Positions 1 to 10,341 of a stretch of DNA of 15,564 bases are shown piece after piece. Both the position numbers and the translations under genes were made by a program. Each line of letters starts with the position of its first letter. The first letter of the stretch is position 1. The stretch spans positions 1 to 15,564 of the forward strand of contig JNEM01015555.1 of NCBI GenBank assembly GCA_000697335.1, written 5' to 3'. Origin of the DNA: Conidiobolus incongruus B7586. Lineage: Eukaryota; Entomophthoromycota; Entomophthoromycetes; Entomophthorales; Conidiobolaceae. Below the pieces are notes generated by a model. The model had not been told where the DNA came from. It saw nothing but the letters and a program-made list of their open reading frames with translations, and did no database searches.

Positions 1-1035
1 AAATTTAAATATATTTATATTATATATTTTTTAGTTGATATAAATAATATCTCTATGAAAATACCTATTCATATTAAATATCAAAATTAATAATTTCCTT
101 AAAATATAAATTATTAATATAGCCTAAAATAAAAAGAATATCATATAATTTCAATTATAAAAACTTTAATATAAATTCATTATAATTCATGACTTATATT
201 ACATTTGGTAATTTTTCATTAATAAGCATTTAATAATATTATTGCAAATATAACTTTATAAATTTTAAAATTTTATTTAAAAAGGTTATTTTTAATTATC
301 ATTTAAAACTTGAATAAAATATTCTACTACATACTATACAATATAATTATTCAATGTTACTCTTAATCTAATATTCAAAATTAATAAAGTTTTAGTTTTG
401 GTAATAAATAATATAGATTTAAAAACCAAAATTTTTAAATATATTATATAGTTATATTATTTAAAATAAAATTTTTTAATAATCTTTTAATAACCTGAAT
501 AAAAAAATCAAAATAAATAATTATCTTAAATTGATATTAATCTATATATTTAGTATAAGTTTTAAAATATTTTGGAAAGTTTGAAATTAAAATTTTTTAT
601 AATATAAAAAATATAAATAATAGCTATAAATTATTTTTAATAGAATTAAGCTTAAAAGTAATTTATGATTTTAAATAAATATATAATCTTTCTGAAAAGT
701 CAAAATATATAATTTAATATTATTTTAAAATTATAATGATTATTTTATTTCAAAGTAAAAAAATAAGCTTATATATTTTAATTATTATATTTATTTAATA
801 TAAATTAAAGTTTAGGTTAAATATATTTTACTCAATAAATTAATATTTATATTTAATAAGATTAAAATATTAGTTATTAAATATTTTATAAAATAAATTA
901 CAATTTTATTTAACTTAAAAGTTAAGATTGATAATATTTTGGTATATCATAATAATTATATTTAAGAATTATACCAGTAAATGAATAAATTAAATTTCAA
1001 AATACTTTTAAATTTCTTTAATATATATTGGATCT
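1..1035. other. AT-rich gene desert
   Basis: No gene is visible. The stretch is mostly A and T with short homopolymer runs, frequent stops in all frames and no convincing repeat unit. If the gypsy-type fossil to its right once had a 3' LTR, it should lie here or further left, but I could not recognise one. Confidence 0.6.
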
Positions 1036-1039
1036 TAGT

Positions 1040-1960
1040 ATTAATTTTTTTCTCTTTTAAATAATAATTAATTTTTAATTATGGCTTAATAAATCTTCAG
1101 GTTGGTATTAAAGATTTTATAATATTTTATCGTTTAGTTTATGCAAATTTAATCATCTTTATTTAATTTAATACCTATAATCAGTTTATATCACTGAACT
1201 AATTATTTTATGGATTCTAGTAATTTTTATCAATAAATTCATTTTTTTACATTTAGTTTTGGAGGACGAACAATATTTCAAGGATTGAAATTTGGCCTTA
1301 TTAAAAATTTTAATTATAAAAAATCCATTATATTCAGAATATTGATATATTTATCAAAAATTAATATATTAATAAAGCTGTAGAATCTTTAATTTATAAT
1401 CATTTTTTTAGTTTTTATCAAGAAAATATTTGATTCAGAAATTTATATTAGTTTAGTTAGTATATAATATTTTAGTAATTATTTCAAACATACATATATA
1501 TATATATATATTAATTAAAGTTTTAGAGTTTATTAATTAACTTAATCAATTCATGTAATTATTATTTTATGGGATAAATTATATTTCAAATATATCTTAT
1601 AAATTCCAAATTATAAAAAATTATTAACTTTAGAATTTTAATTTATCATATTTAATATAAATATTGTAAATTTTTTGCTTTATTAAAAAAACTACTATTG
1701 TCAATTGCCTACTTTGACAAATATATATCCATTTCTTCACTTAGTCCCATCGCTTGGTTCAGATGAATGAAAGTTTTAGTTAATAATATATTGATAAAAT
1801 TTGTTTAACAAATTTGGTTCTTTGGTTTTTTAGCTCGAGTTCAAGATGTTTTTGACCAAATTTGCCATGTCTCACATGTTTGGTAATATAATTATCAACA
1901 GAATCTATCTGAAAGGATGTGATAAAATTTCAAGTTTTTATTGAATTGATTTTTTTAATC
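1040..1960 (-). mobile_element. Integrase remnant of the gypsy-type fossil
   Basis: Minus-strand translation around 1855-1876 gives a cysteine-bearing block (CETWQIW) like the second half of the integrase zinc-binding motif. Around 1713-1731, GYIFVK resembles the start of the catalytic core. Around 1081-1110, YQPE with SHN nearby resembles the conserved Y-H-P-[EQ]-T-D-G block. The spacing between the last two is larger than usual for the family, so further inserted DNA is likely. Old and broken. Family assignment is moderate. Confidence 0.42.
1495..1511. repeat. (TA)n microsatellite
   Basis: Uninterrupted TA dinucleotide run of about eight units. It lies within the integrase part of the gypsy-type fossil. 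Confidence 0.85.
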
Positions 1961-2690
1961 TCCATTATAAATTTTTTACAAATTGCTCAATTGATTATCA
2001 GTTTGAATTTAAGCTGATATACTTTGGCGACTTAAGGAAGCGGCATAATATCTTAACTTTACATAACAGTTGTTTTTTCAAATTCAAGTATTTCAATCTG
2101 TGATCAGTTAGTGTACTTTACCTTAATAAAATTTTTTAATCTATGTAATATGAAATGACTGATAACATCCATCACCAATTAACATTGAAGTTTTGAGAAA
2201 TTTTAAGCAGAATGAAGTTTGATAGATATTAACTCTAACCCATTTGATCTCTAAGTTATTATGCTACTATTCCACCAAATGTTTATATATTAAGTTAAAA
2301 TATTGATTTCATAATGATAAATACATTATTAAATAATGGGAATTAGATATGTATATTCCAAGTTTAGTAGCAATATTTTCTGTGTGAAAAAATCAATTTT
2401 TATCATTATTCATAAATTGAAATATACTGAATTATATATAATTATTCAATATTTTGATATAACCTTTATCTAAATTATCATATTTGTTTTATTATTTATA
2501 AGGATTCCGTCTTAGTTAATATCATCAAAATAGCTTATAGTAATATATATTAAGATGGGCATATAAGAGTGAAAATTAAAAAAATCAGATTTTTATTGCT
2601 TTATAGACTATAAATTAATACTACATTAAATTTTTCAATATAATATGCATTATAGATTGAAAGAGGATGAATTTAAAAGTTTAATAATTT

Positions 2691-3252
2691 CTATATGTAT
2701 ATAATCCTATATTTTCTCTTGTTCTGGAACCAATTTTGAATAGTACTCTGGCACAGGCTGAGCATCTTGGCTAATTTCTTTTCTGTCTGCTAGCAGGGTA
2801 GCGATTAAACAAATAGTATTCAATTATGATAATCGTTTCATTTTAACACAAAATCTTTTGCTCACATTAAATATCAATTTTGTATGATGTTCACTTGAAT
2901 TAGGACTACTGACTTAAACGTGGTATAAGTTTTTATTGTTTTAATGATAGGTGTAGTAACGTTGGATTGAAGTGCTTGATCTGGAATAATTGGAATTGAT
3001 GGAGGAATGAAGACACTGACAAGACAATTAGTGCAACAGCTTTTGGCATTCGTAAAGATCAAGGATGTGTAACTGTCTGGTACTTGGTAGACCCCTGTCA
3101 TCCGACTTCCTTCGTGGGAAAAAGGGGGCTAATTTGTAACCTGGATTGTTATAACTAAAAATACTTAAGTTCCACGTAGATTGACCATAAGGAAATTCAA
3201 TGTATGTGTAAAAACCAATATGTTCAACATTTGAATAGCAGGCTAGGTCTTT
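2691..3252 (-). pseudogene. Broken homeobox gene, paralogue of the intact copy
   Basis: A homeodomain transcription-factor gene read leftwards and no longer intact. It aligns with the intact copy along its whole length. DLACYS at 3232-3249 matches NLANYS of the intact protein, LPSTRQLHILD matches LPSIQQLHILD, and KLIFNVSKRFC matches KLRLHVSKRTC at the start of the homeodomain. KKLAKMLSL and TIQNWFQNKRK (helix 3, near 2712-2741) match the end. From LHILD to SKR both copies have exactly 70 residues, so there is no net indel there. That stretch holds about three in-frame TAA codons, and one more lies early in the homeodomain. Inside the homeodomain a loss of about 4 bases before the RYP motif and of 1 base after it shift the frame. 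No ATG aligns with the intact start. The frame ends at TAG 2691-2693. A sequencing error could explain one lesion but not all of them. Confidence 0.82.
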
Positions 3253-4130
3253 TTATATACTTCTTGTTAAATACAAAATAGACAAATAAATGAACTTTTG
3301 TAGCAATTGAATAAATTGACCCAATATGATCTTTTGTATTAAATAATGACTCTAATTTACATTGATCATTTATAGTGTAATCGCATTATTTATTGAACAA
3401 CAAATATGATATAGCTATTAATACATAAATTCAATTTAGTTAATAATCACATCTAATTAAAGATAAAAATAATTTCATATGTATTAACAATGGTAATATT
3501 TTACTTAATTTTTTTGAATTTTTTACTTAATAATTTAAAAATATATGAACCAAAAAATTAATCTAATATAAAATAAATAATATGGTTTTATTAACTATTT
3601 GTTTTTCTTTATTGCCAATATCTATATAATTAATTTATCTTATAATGTAAATTAAGCACTATATTTGATATTTCTATCATTTTATATAATCTAAATATAA
3701 TATTTTCAATTTATTAGTACAAAAAATTTAAAATTGTATTAAAAAATAGTCTTATCAAAAAAATATTATATACCTTTTGAGTTTATATTGTTATCTTATT
3801 CTTCTATACTACCAAAACTTATATTCCAAATTTTTATTATAATATCTGAGGGTCACACAATAAAAATTTATTTTAAATCGAGATATTTTGAACCTAAAGG
3901 AAATATTAGCCAGTTACTATATCAATTACTTTTATTATATTTTAAATAATATATTGTCAATGGATTTATTTTATTTTTTAATATACAAGTTTATGATTTG
4001 ACAATATTAATATTTTTTTAAATTGCGGAGTTCAAAAAATTAACAATTAAATATCGGTTTATATCTGTAAAAAGTTTGAATTATAATAATATATATACTC
4101 AGTTAAATGAAGAAAAACTATAATAATAAA
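3253..4130. other. AT-rich interval without a recognised gene
   Basis: This lies between the broken homeobox gene and the RNase H-like remnant. A TATATAAAA string (about 3250-3259, minus strand) sits immediately upstream of the pseudogene's homology and could be its old promoter, but in this composition TATA strings are common. Nothing else is recognisable. Confidence 0.45.
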
Positions 4131-5230
4131 TAAATTTTGAAAATTTCATACATGATAAGCAAGTTCTATTAGCATATCTTGGTTGGTATTTTATAATTCA
4201 AACAATATGTGCAAAAGATGGTTGAATCATATTATTTTTAACTAGATAGATATTTCATCAAACAAAATCATATTGCTCAAAAAAAAGAAAATAAATAATT
4301 CAAAAATAATTCCAAAATTGATTTTAAAAAAATTAAAATTTATTCATCACTTAAATATATTCTATTATTACTGGAATCATAAAATAACAATTGTTGAATA
4401 ATTATAATATAATTCTAGTTATATAATGTTTAAAATTGAACAAAATGATAAACCATTGCATGATCACCTTTTTTGGTATAATTAAAATTTAATCTAGTCT
4501 TATTAAAATAATAAATTCCAAGTTTGAATATTGATTAGATTTTGGTTATTTGATAACTTCATATTATGATTGGATTTAAAAGTTTGTCGATCATTTATAA
4601 TAAAGTAAGATTTAGTTTTTCATAGTTCATATATTATTCCTAATATATATGTTAAATTTATTATCCATTCGGTCGGAATTAATTGTTAAAAATAATAAAT
4701 TGATTGAATCAGCATATATACACTATACAAAACTAATAGATTACAATATCTCTTAATTCGAAATAAAATATTACTTTTTCACACATTTTCATATTCTCAA
4801 AAATGATCAAAAGTATAATCGAAGTCCATGATGTAATCAATCTTGAATAAATTATATTAATCCTTTAGCTTAAATTTACCGGACACCTACCATAATAGGA
4901 TTAAGATGGCTAAACATTTTTTATTTCATATACTAACTATAATTTTTAAAGTATCATAGTATATTCAATTAAATTTGAATATATTATATTCTAAACTTTA
5001 AATTATTCATGAATCAAAATTTAAGAATAAAATATATATTTTATTCATCTCAAGATTAGTATGAATTTATAAATATATGAAATCATATAAATATTTGATT
5101 GAATTTAACTAAATTTCTTTAACATCATCTCTATTTGCCTTGTAAATTTTGGCAAAGTAATTTAGATTATAATAATAAGTGAAATCATATTGAAATATTT
5201 TAATATAGAAATATATAAATTTGAAATTTA
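4130..5230 (-). mobile_element. Reverse transcriptase/RNase H remnant of the gypsy-type fossil
   Basis: Minus-strand blocks appear in the order expected for Ty3/gypsy. A stretch near 4760-4850 recalls the region of the catalytic aspartates and the following histidine/glutamate-rich helix. NSDRMD (4663-4684) corresponds to the block after F-L-G. KKGDHA (4457-4476) resembles the segment before RNase H. DSSNN (4364-4379) resembles the T-D-A-S motif at the start of RNase H, and a later block near 4140-4180 resembles the end of RNase H. This is the best supported part of the fossil. It is broken in many places and very AT-enriched. Confidence 0.55.
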
Positions 5231-5559
5231 GTGTGACAAAGTAAATATTAAACTTGATCGTTAATGCGTTTTATCGCATTTCAATATTCACTAAAACGGA
5301 ATAGTAAATTGATTATATTGTTTTATCTTCATAGTTTTTACTATTGAAAAATATAATATTTTTTATAACCATAAATGTATTTATCAACCTAATAGTTTAT
5401 TTATTAGTAAATGTTAAATTGAAATTAGTGAAATTTGTCAATTTTAACGAATATACAAATAGTGATGATTTCATGTTTTAATATTAAAAATATTAAAAAA
5501 TAATTAAAGCTGTAAAAACTCTTGTTCAAATATCAAATTAAATAAATTTTTTATCATTT

Positions 5560-6500
5560 TTAATTTTGATAAATTATTTCAAAAAATCCGCCCATAATAA
5601 AATATTTTAGATGAAAATTTCACATATCTTATCAATCATCAATATTGTTAAAAAGAAAATAAAGTGAGTTATCAGTAAATTATCAACTAATAAAATTTTC
5701 CAAATTTTCAGACTAAGGAATGAATACATAATAATGATGTCACAGCTATTGCACTTGATTCTTTTAATTTATCTTGAGTGGATTCTGAGAATAAATTTAA
5801 TCTTTTATTTGTTAGAATAAAAAACGGGTTCAATATTAACCTTTCCGACATTGATATAAGGGAAGTGATAATTTAGTCAGATGATATCATTTTAAATTAT
5901 AAATCCGACCGAAATAAATTGTATCCACTCTACTTAATTTTTTTTTCAATTCAAAGTATTAAGTAATTGATCTTGGGGCGATTTTTGAAGTTAGATAACA
6001 GTCTAATCGTCTATAATATTATATTTAGAATTATTATAATAATTTCAAATTTAATCATTAATTTTTATTTTTACGTTTATTAAAAAAATTCAAATTTGAG
6101 ACTGACTAATTAAATATACATCATGTAAAGGGTGCTGAGTTAAAAATTATATCTTTTTCATTATATTGTATCTCATCAACTAACTATTTATTAGATTATT
6201 TATTTAAGATTTTTCTATTACTCATCTTTCGACCATTTTTCATACTTAATGTATATAAAATATTACTTTGCTACACTAAGCAGACTAAATTTGGTTTTTT
6301 AGTTATATTTCTTATTAAAGAGAATTGTTTACAAGATTGTGGAGGTAATAACTGGTAGCTCGGACAATATTAAGGTAAATTCTTAATCTAGATTCAAAAT
6401 TGATTAATTCAAGTTTTCCACGTTTACAATCTATTGGATCCAAAATTGAATATTTCCTAAATTGGAAATTTGTTTATTTTGATATCAGTATCAACTTCTT
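5560..6500 (-). mobile_element. Probable gag/protease-to-RT part of the gypsy-type fossil
   Basis: The stretch is somewhat richer in GC than its surroundings and contains unusually open minus-strand frames for such AT-rich DNA, for example near 5700-5860 and 6060-6350. Its position just upstream of the reverse transcriptase remnant fits the protease and spacer region. I see no decisive protease or zinc-knuckle motif, so the call rests mainly on order and openness. Confidence 0.3.
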
Positions 6501-8376
6501 GACTAGCTATAGATTTTGTCAATAACTTAAAATTCTACACAAGTAGATAGTCTATAGCTGAAACTCAAACTCTTTAATGCCTTCTAATATATACTTTATA
6601 TGTTTTTTGAATTATATCAGAATAGAGGTAAAACAAAAAATCAATGTCAGCAAGTTATATTATTTGTCAGCTTATGATAAAATAATAAGAAAAATTATAT
6701 TGAATATTTTGAAAAAAGTAAGATACTTTAGTGTTATTTTAACAGATTTAATAATTTTATATTTATTATGGTTTTTTTGAGAGAGAAATATATAAAAATA
6801 GTTAATTATCAGTATTAAAAATTTTAACTCATATTTTTTGATCAATATCAATGATTTTGATTTTTTTTCTATATCATTATATAAAGAAATGTTTATATAA
6901 TAGTATAACAGCTGTTATTTTTAAATATCTAAATACAATATAATATTTCATGATACAAAGGATATATTTGGTTGAAGGCTTAGAGACCAAATATAGAAAG
7001 AGGTGTTATCCTAAAATAGAAACCACGTGTGAAAATGTGATAATTAAAATGAAAATTCATTTTCTCACGATCTAAATTATTCCGGAAATTATAAACCTTG
7101 CAGATACTGATTGAATATTGAGATTATTTAAAAATCATAATTGCAATATATCTTTAAAAATGTATAATTTTTATATTGGGAAAGAAAAGATCATTTAAAT
7201 TAATTTATTTCTATATTTGTAAAATTAAAATTTTAATATGGAAACTTTAAAAAAAATATTCATATCCTTTCAAAAATAAAATTTTACATTATCAAAATAA
7301 TTAAATAGTTATTAAATAAGAGTTTGTATTGATTGTTAAATTTAAAAAAACAGTTAGAGTATTAAATACCTATTTTTGGATTAAATAATAACTTTTGAAT
7401 TCTGAAATATCATCCCTGAGATATATATATTGTTGGGCTCAATATTTATTAAGTAATTAATAATGGTTTCAAAATTAAATAATATGTTTTATAAATAATG
7501 ATCCTATAATATGACAATAATTCTATATCAGTTTATAAAAACAATATTTTAAGTCAAAATCCACGATTAATCAAAATTATATACATATCATATAAAAAAA
7601 CAAATTGAATAATAAATTAGGTAAAAAATATACAACTTTAAATTTATTAAACCTATACAACTAAACTCTGTTTAATGAATTCTAAATTTTTTTATTATTA
7701 AATTAAAAGTGAATTTCAAATGATGTAATCATATTAAATTTTAACAATTATAAAATAAATGATTAGTGAAATCTGTGCTGTTGGGGAAAATGGACAATTT
7801 TCAATTAAATTTTATATTCGGAAGTATGTTGACTAATTTAGGTTAAATGGATAAAAAACCAACTGAAATTTTGATAATAATGATTCATTGAAGAAAATAT
7901 TCCGACCGACCTTCTCATCTTAAATTGATAAAAGATTATATATTCTAAATAAAATATGAATATGGAAAAAATATTAAATCATTAATTTAATATGCGGCGT
8001 TTTTATCTTATATGTCATACTTGATCTGGACCACTCAATGCATGCATCGTAATAGTTATATGAATGATAATTTAAATATTATTCATATTGGATATTTTAA
8101 TCTTTATTAAAATATAGAGTATAAATTGTATACATTCAATTTAACATATTAGGTAATACTCTTTATATGGTTTTATAAGTAAACTATCTTTGAATTTATA
8201 ATATAGCTGAAAGTTTATTTACATTTTATATTATAAGATAAATCCATTAAATAAATTAGTATTTTGATTTAGATAATTTGGTCAGAATATTTTTAAACTT
8301 AATGAAATGGAAATTTTGTAAAAATAATTTAATTCAATCAACTGAATTGGTATTATTAACTATTCTCATTATAAGC
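6500..8376. other. AT-rich stretch, possible decayed gag/leader, no gene
   Basis: No convincing gene. Slightly GC-richer patches at about 6955-7100 and 7780-8060 could be decayed gag or leader sequence of the gypsy-type fossil, since they lie upstream of it on the minus strand, but no motif identifies them. The 67-codon open frame at 6577-6780 is low-complexity and its length is within chance for this composition. Confidence 0.4.
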
Positions 8377-8380
8377 TGAG

Positions 8381-8424
8381 GTCCCGAATCACGGGTAAGT
8401 CAGGGTGTAACCCAATTCCACTAG
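8381..8424 (-). repeat. GC-rich palindromic patch, possible LTR end
   Basis: About 40 bases with roughly half G+C in 15% GC surroundings. It holds two small inverted repeats, CCCG-AATCA-CGGG (8384-8396) and GGGT-GTA-ACCC. Read on the minus strand it gives TTACACCCTGAC followed by an inverted repeat, which recalls the beginnings of some fungal gypsy LTRs. A 5' LTR here would match the orientation of the fossil to the left. No second copy was found in the window, so a regulatory site of the homeobox gene about 200 bases downstream remains possible. Confidence 0.28.
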
Positions 8425-8551
8425 TAAAAGTTGATCCTTTGTTTTAAAAACCTATATTTTAATATCAGTTTTAATTATTCTCATTACTTAATGCATTCTT
8501 CCTATTTGTTCTTGATGGATTTATTGGTTAACGGATAATTTTTTTCGATAG

Positions 8552-8559
8552 TATAAATA
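8552..8559 (+). promoter_or_regulatory. TATA box of the homeobox gene
   Basis: TATAAATA, 79 bases before the first ATG of the intact homeobox gene. It lies next to locally less AT-biased sequence (TTCGATAG), which makes it more credible than the many random TATA strings elsewhere in the window. Confidence 0.45.
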
Positions 8560-8630
8560 ATCATTTGAGATCGAAACATTGATTAATCATTCCATTTTAG
8601 TTTTTAATATTGGCCTATAACTTTATTCAA

Positions 8631-9209
8631 ATGAATCTAGCGAATTATTCAAGTCACAAAAAATTTGACATCTTGAAACGTCTTCCTTTGCCTTACTACC
8701 ACTATCCACAACATATTAATATTCCTACCAATGAATATTTAAGCTGCAAACTGCCACCCATATCCCAACAAAGAGAATGTACTCACGAAAGGCTACCGAG
8801 TATTCAGCAGTTACATATCTTGGATATTCATGACTATCAAACTCCGTCTCACCCTCTCACATTCGAGAATCCTTCATCTCCTATTGATTCCGGTTTCTCA
8901 GCATCGAGCTCGCCAATCCTTTCTTGCAACTCTGACTATCAATCCAATATTTCACAAAGTACCACACATTTTAATATCCCTCACACTATCGACTATGGTC
9001 CAAAGTTGAGATTGCATGTAAGTAAGAGAACGTGTATTAGCCAAGATCAAACATCGATCTTAAACGATTTCTATAAGACCAATCGATACCCAACCCATGG
9101 GGAAAAAGTGAAGTTATCCAAAATGCTAAATTTAACAGAGAGAACAATCCAGATTTGGTTTCAAAACAAAAGACAAAACAGAGGTCGTAAATGTAAATTA
9201 AATAACTAA
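8631..9209 (+). CDS. Homeodomain transcription factor
   Basis: Predicted sequence-specific DNA-binding regulator of 192 residues, acting in the nucleus. A canonical 60-residue homeodomain lies near the C-terminus, about residues 129-188. It has R5, L16, Y25-P26 and L40, and helix 3 reads TIQIWFQNKRQN with W48, F49, N51 and R53 all present. Position 20 is Y rather than the usual F. A basic tail (RGRKCK) follows. The N-terminal two-thirds is rich in S, P, H, Q and I. It carries KLPPIS and RLPSIQQLHILD, motifs of the L-P-x-I type seen in fungal regulators, and the second is kept in the broken paralogue. The start is the first ATG, with A at -3. An in-frame TTG at 8610 would add seven residues but is an unlikely eukaryotic start, and a TAG closes the frame at 8598. 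One exon is enough. GC is about 38%, well above the flanks. Helix 3 resembles Yox1/Yhp1 proteins, but the remainder does not identify an orthologue. Confidence 0.92.
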   Translation: MNLANYSSHKKFDILKRLPLPYYHYPQHINIPTNEYLSCKLPPISQQRECTHERLPSIQQLHILDIHDYQTPSHPLTFENPSSPIDSGFSASSSPILSCNSDYQSNISQSTTHFNIPHTIDYGPKLRLHVSKRTCISQDQTSILNDFYKTNRYPTHGEKVKLSKMLNLTERTIQIWFQNKRQNRGRKCKLNN

Positions 9210-9240
9210 AAATTTTATCCTATTTCAATATTTATTCTAT

Positions 9241-9246
9241 AATAAA
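9241..9246 (+). promoter_or_regulatory. Candidate polyadenylation signal
   Basis: AATAAA 31 bases after the stop codon of the homeobox gene, followed by a T-rich/G-containing stretch. The position is right for a 3' end signal, but the motif is frequent by chance in this composition. Confidence 0.35.
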
Positions 9247-9333
9247 AATGTATTTGTAAACTGTTAATTATCTATTCAATCTTTATCTGAAAAGCTTATT
9301 AGCCAATATTTCAAATGTTATGAGTGTTAATAC

Positions 9334-9352
9334 TATATATATATATATATAT
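9334..9352. repeat. (TA)n microsatellite
   Basis: Uninterrupted run of nine to ten TA dinucleotides, flanked by unique AT-rich sequence. Confidence 0.85.
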
Positions 9353-9410
9353 TAATCAAATTTTTTAATATTAACATTAAAAAAATTTACAGAAATGTTA
9401 TAATTTAAAA

Positions 9411-9438
9411 TATAATAATATAATAATATAATAATATA
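9411..9438. repeat. Tandem repeat of TATAATAA
   Basis: About three and a half perfect copies of an 8-base unit (TATAATAA), downstream of the homeobox gene. Confidence 0.75.
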
Positions 9439-10314
9439 TTTAGAATAATGAATGAAATAAAATATAATCTTATAAAATGTTATTATTGATTGAACTTCAC
9501 TATATATTATATGATTAGATCTGGAAAAAACAAATATTATAAACTTTGAACCAAATGTTTCTTAATTTAATTTTTAATTTGATTATAAAAGACATAAAAA
9601 TATATTTGGTCTTTTAAACCACGTTAGTAATTGACTACTTCTTGTTTTATAATATTATATAAACTTTTTCATGATTTGATATCTCATTATTACTTTAATA
9701 TTTTAATATTTATTATATTTTTAAAGATTATTTTATAAAAAATAAACAGTTGTTTTAAATTGGTTATTAATTTTGAATAATTCCTATATTAAATTTAATT
9801 AAATAAATTTGCCAAATTCTGTTTGATATTTTGATTTTTACATTAATTAAATTGCTTAAATTAGAAAAAATAAATAATTTAAATATTTCAATATTTTTGC
9901 TATAAATTATTATAATATAATTATTATTATTTTTTTAAAATCAAAAAATATATATTATTTAAAAAATGATTATTAATAAATTCATTAAACTATTTTTAAT
10001 TATAATTTATTTTAATAAAAAATTAATTTATATTGAAATAAATTTGTTAAAATATTATAAATATTGTAAATAAATATTAAACATTATATTAAGATAAACC
10101 AATAATATTTTTGAAATTAAATATTAAATAAAAAACTTAATATAAAAAATTTATATTAAGTTAAATAATACTTGAAAGTTATTATAAATATAATTTAATT
10201 ATATCTATTTTTATCAATTAAAAAGAAAAATTATAAAATTTTTAAAAAAATTAATGATTATGAAAAAAAATATTTTGGTAAGAAAAATTTTTTGTTTAAA
10301 GATATTTCAAGCCT

Positions 10315-10319
10315 AAAAA
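10315..10319 (-). terminator. Pol III terminator of tRNA-Thr
   Basis: A run of five T residues on the minus strand, 22 bases past the tRNA 3' end, the usual RNA polymerase III stop signal. Confidence 0.7.
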
Positions 10320-10341
10320 CAGACTCAATAATAGTGGGCAA

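Larger units (their letters stand above)
1040..6500 (-). mobile_element. Ty3/gypsy-type LTR retrotransposon fossil, broken, interrupted
   Basis: Remains of a Ty3/gypsy pol region read leftwards, in the family order gag/protease, reverse transcriptase, RNase H, integrase. Gag/protease-like stretches lie near 5.6-6.5 kb, reverse transcriptase and RNase H near 4.1-5.2 kb, and integrase near 1.0-2.0 kb. The element is old and heavily decayed, with many breaks, and cannot be active. RNase H and integrase normally lie a few hundred bases apart, but here they are over 2 kb apart. The extra DNA contains a broken homeobox gene, so the element was interrupted, or two different copies are present. The outer limits are approximate and no LTR pair was found. 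The assignment rests on short motif resemblances spotted by eye. Confidence 0.5.
9250..10290. other. AT-rich gene desert with simple repeats
   Basis: No gene is visible between the homeobox gene and the GC-richer island. The DNA is dense in A/T runs and stops in all frames. It contains a TA microsatellite and an 8-base tandem repeat, listed separately. Confidence 0.6.

Noticed and set aside
2874-3101. 75-codon minus-strand frame starting with an ATG
   Set aside because: It lies in a different frame across the broken homeobox gene, whose homology to the intact paralogue runs in another frame. It is a shadow.
6577-6780. 67-codon plus-strand frame starting with ATG
   Set aside because: It is rich in I, L, K, Y and N, as any AT-rich sequence would be. 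A few frames of this length are expected by chance in 15 kb of this composition, and it overlaps the edge of the retroelement fossil.
8395-8600. Possible intron joining an upstream coding exon to the homeobox gene (GTAAGT at 8395, TTTTAG at 8595-8600)
   Set aside because: In the required frame the upstream exon meets a TGA within a few codons and has no ATG, so it cannot add coding sequence. A 5' UTR intron remains possible but would remove the best TATA box.
8610-8630. TTG at 8610 as start of the homeobox protein, adding seven residues
   Set aside because: Non-AUG initiation is unlikely in a eukaryote when an ATG with A at -3 follows 21 bases later, and the seven residues have no counterpart in the paralogue.
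1495-9352. TA microsatellites and the 8-base tandem repeat as a CRISPR array or origin
   Set aside because: They are short simple-sequence repeats without spacers, normal in DNA of this composition.
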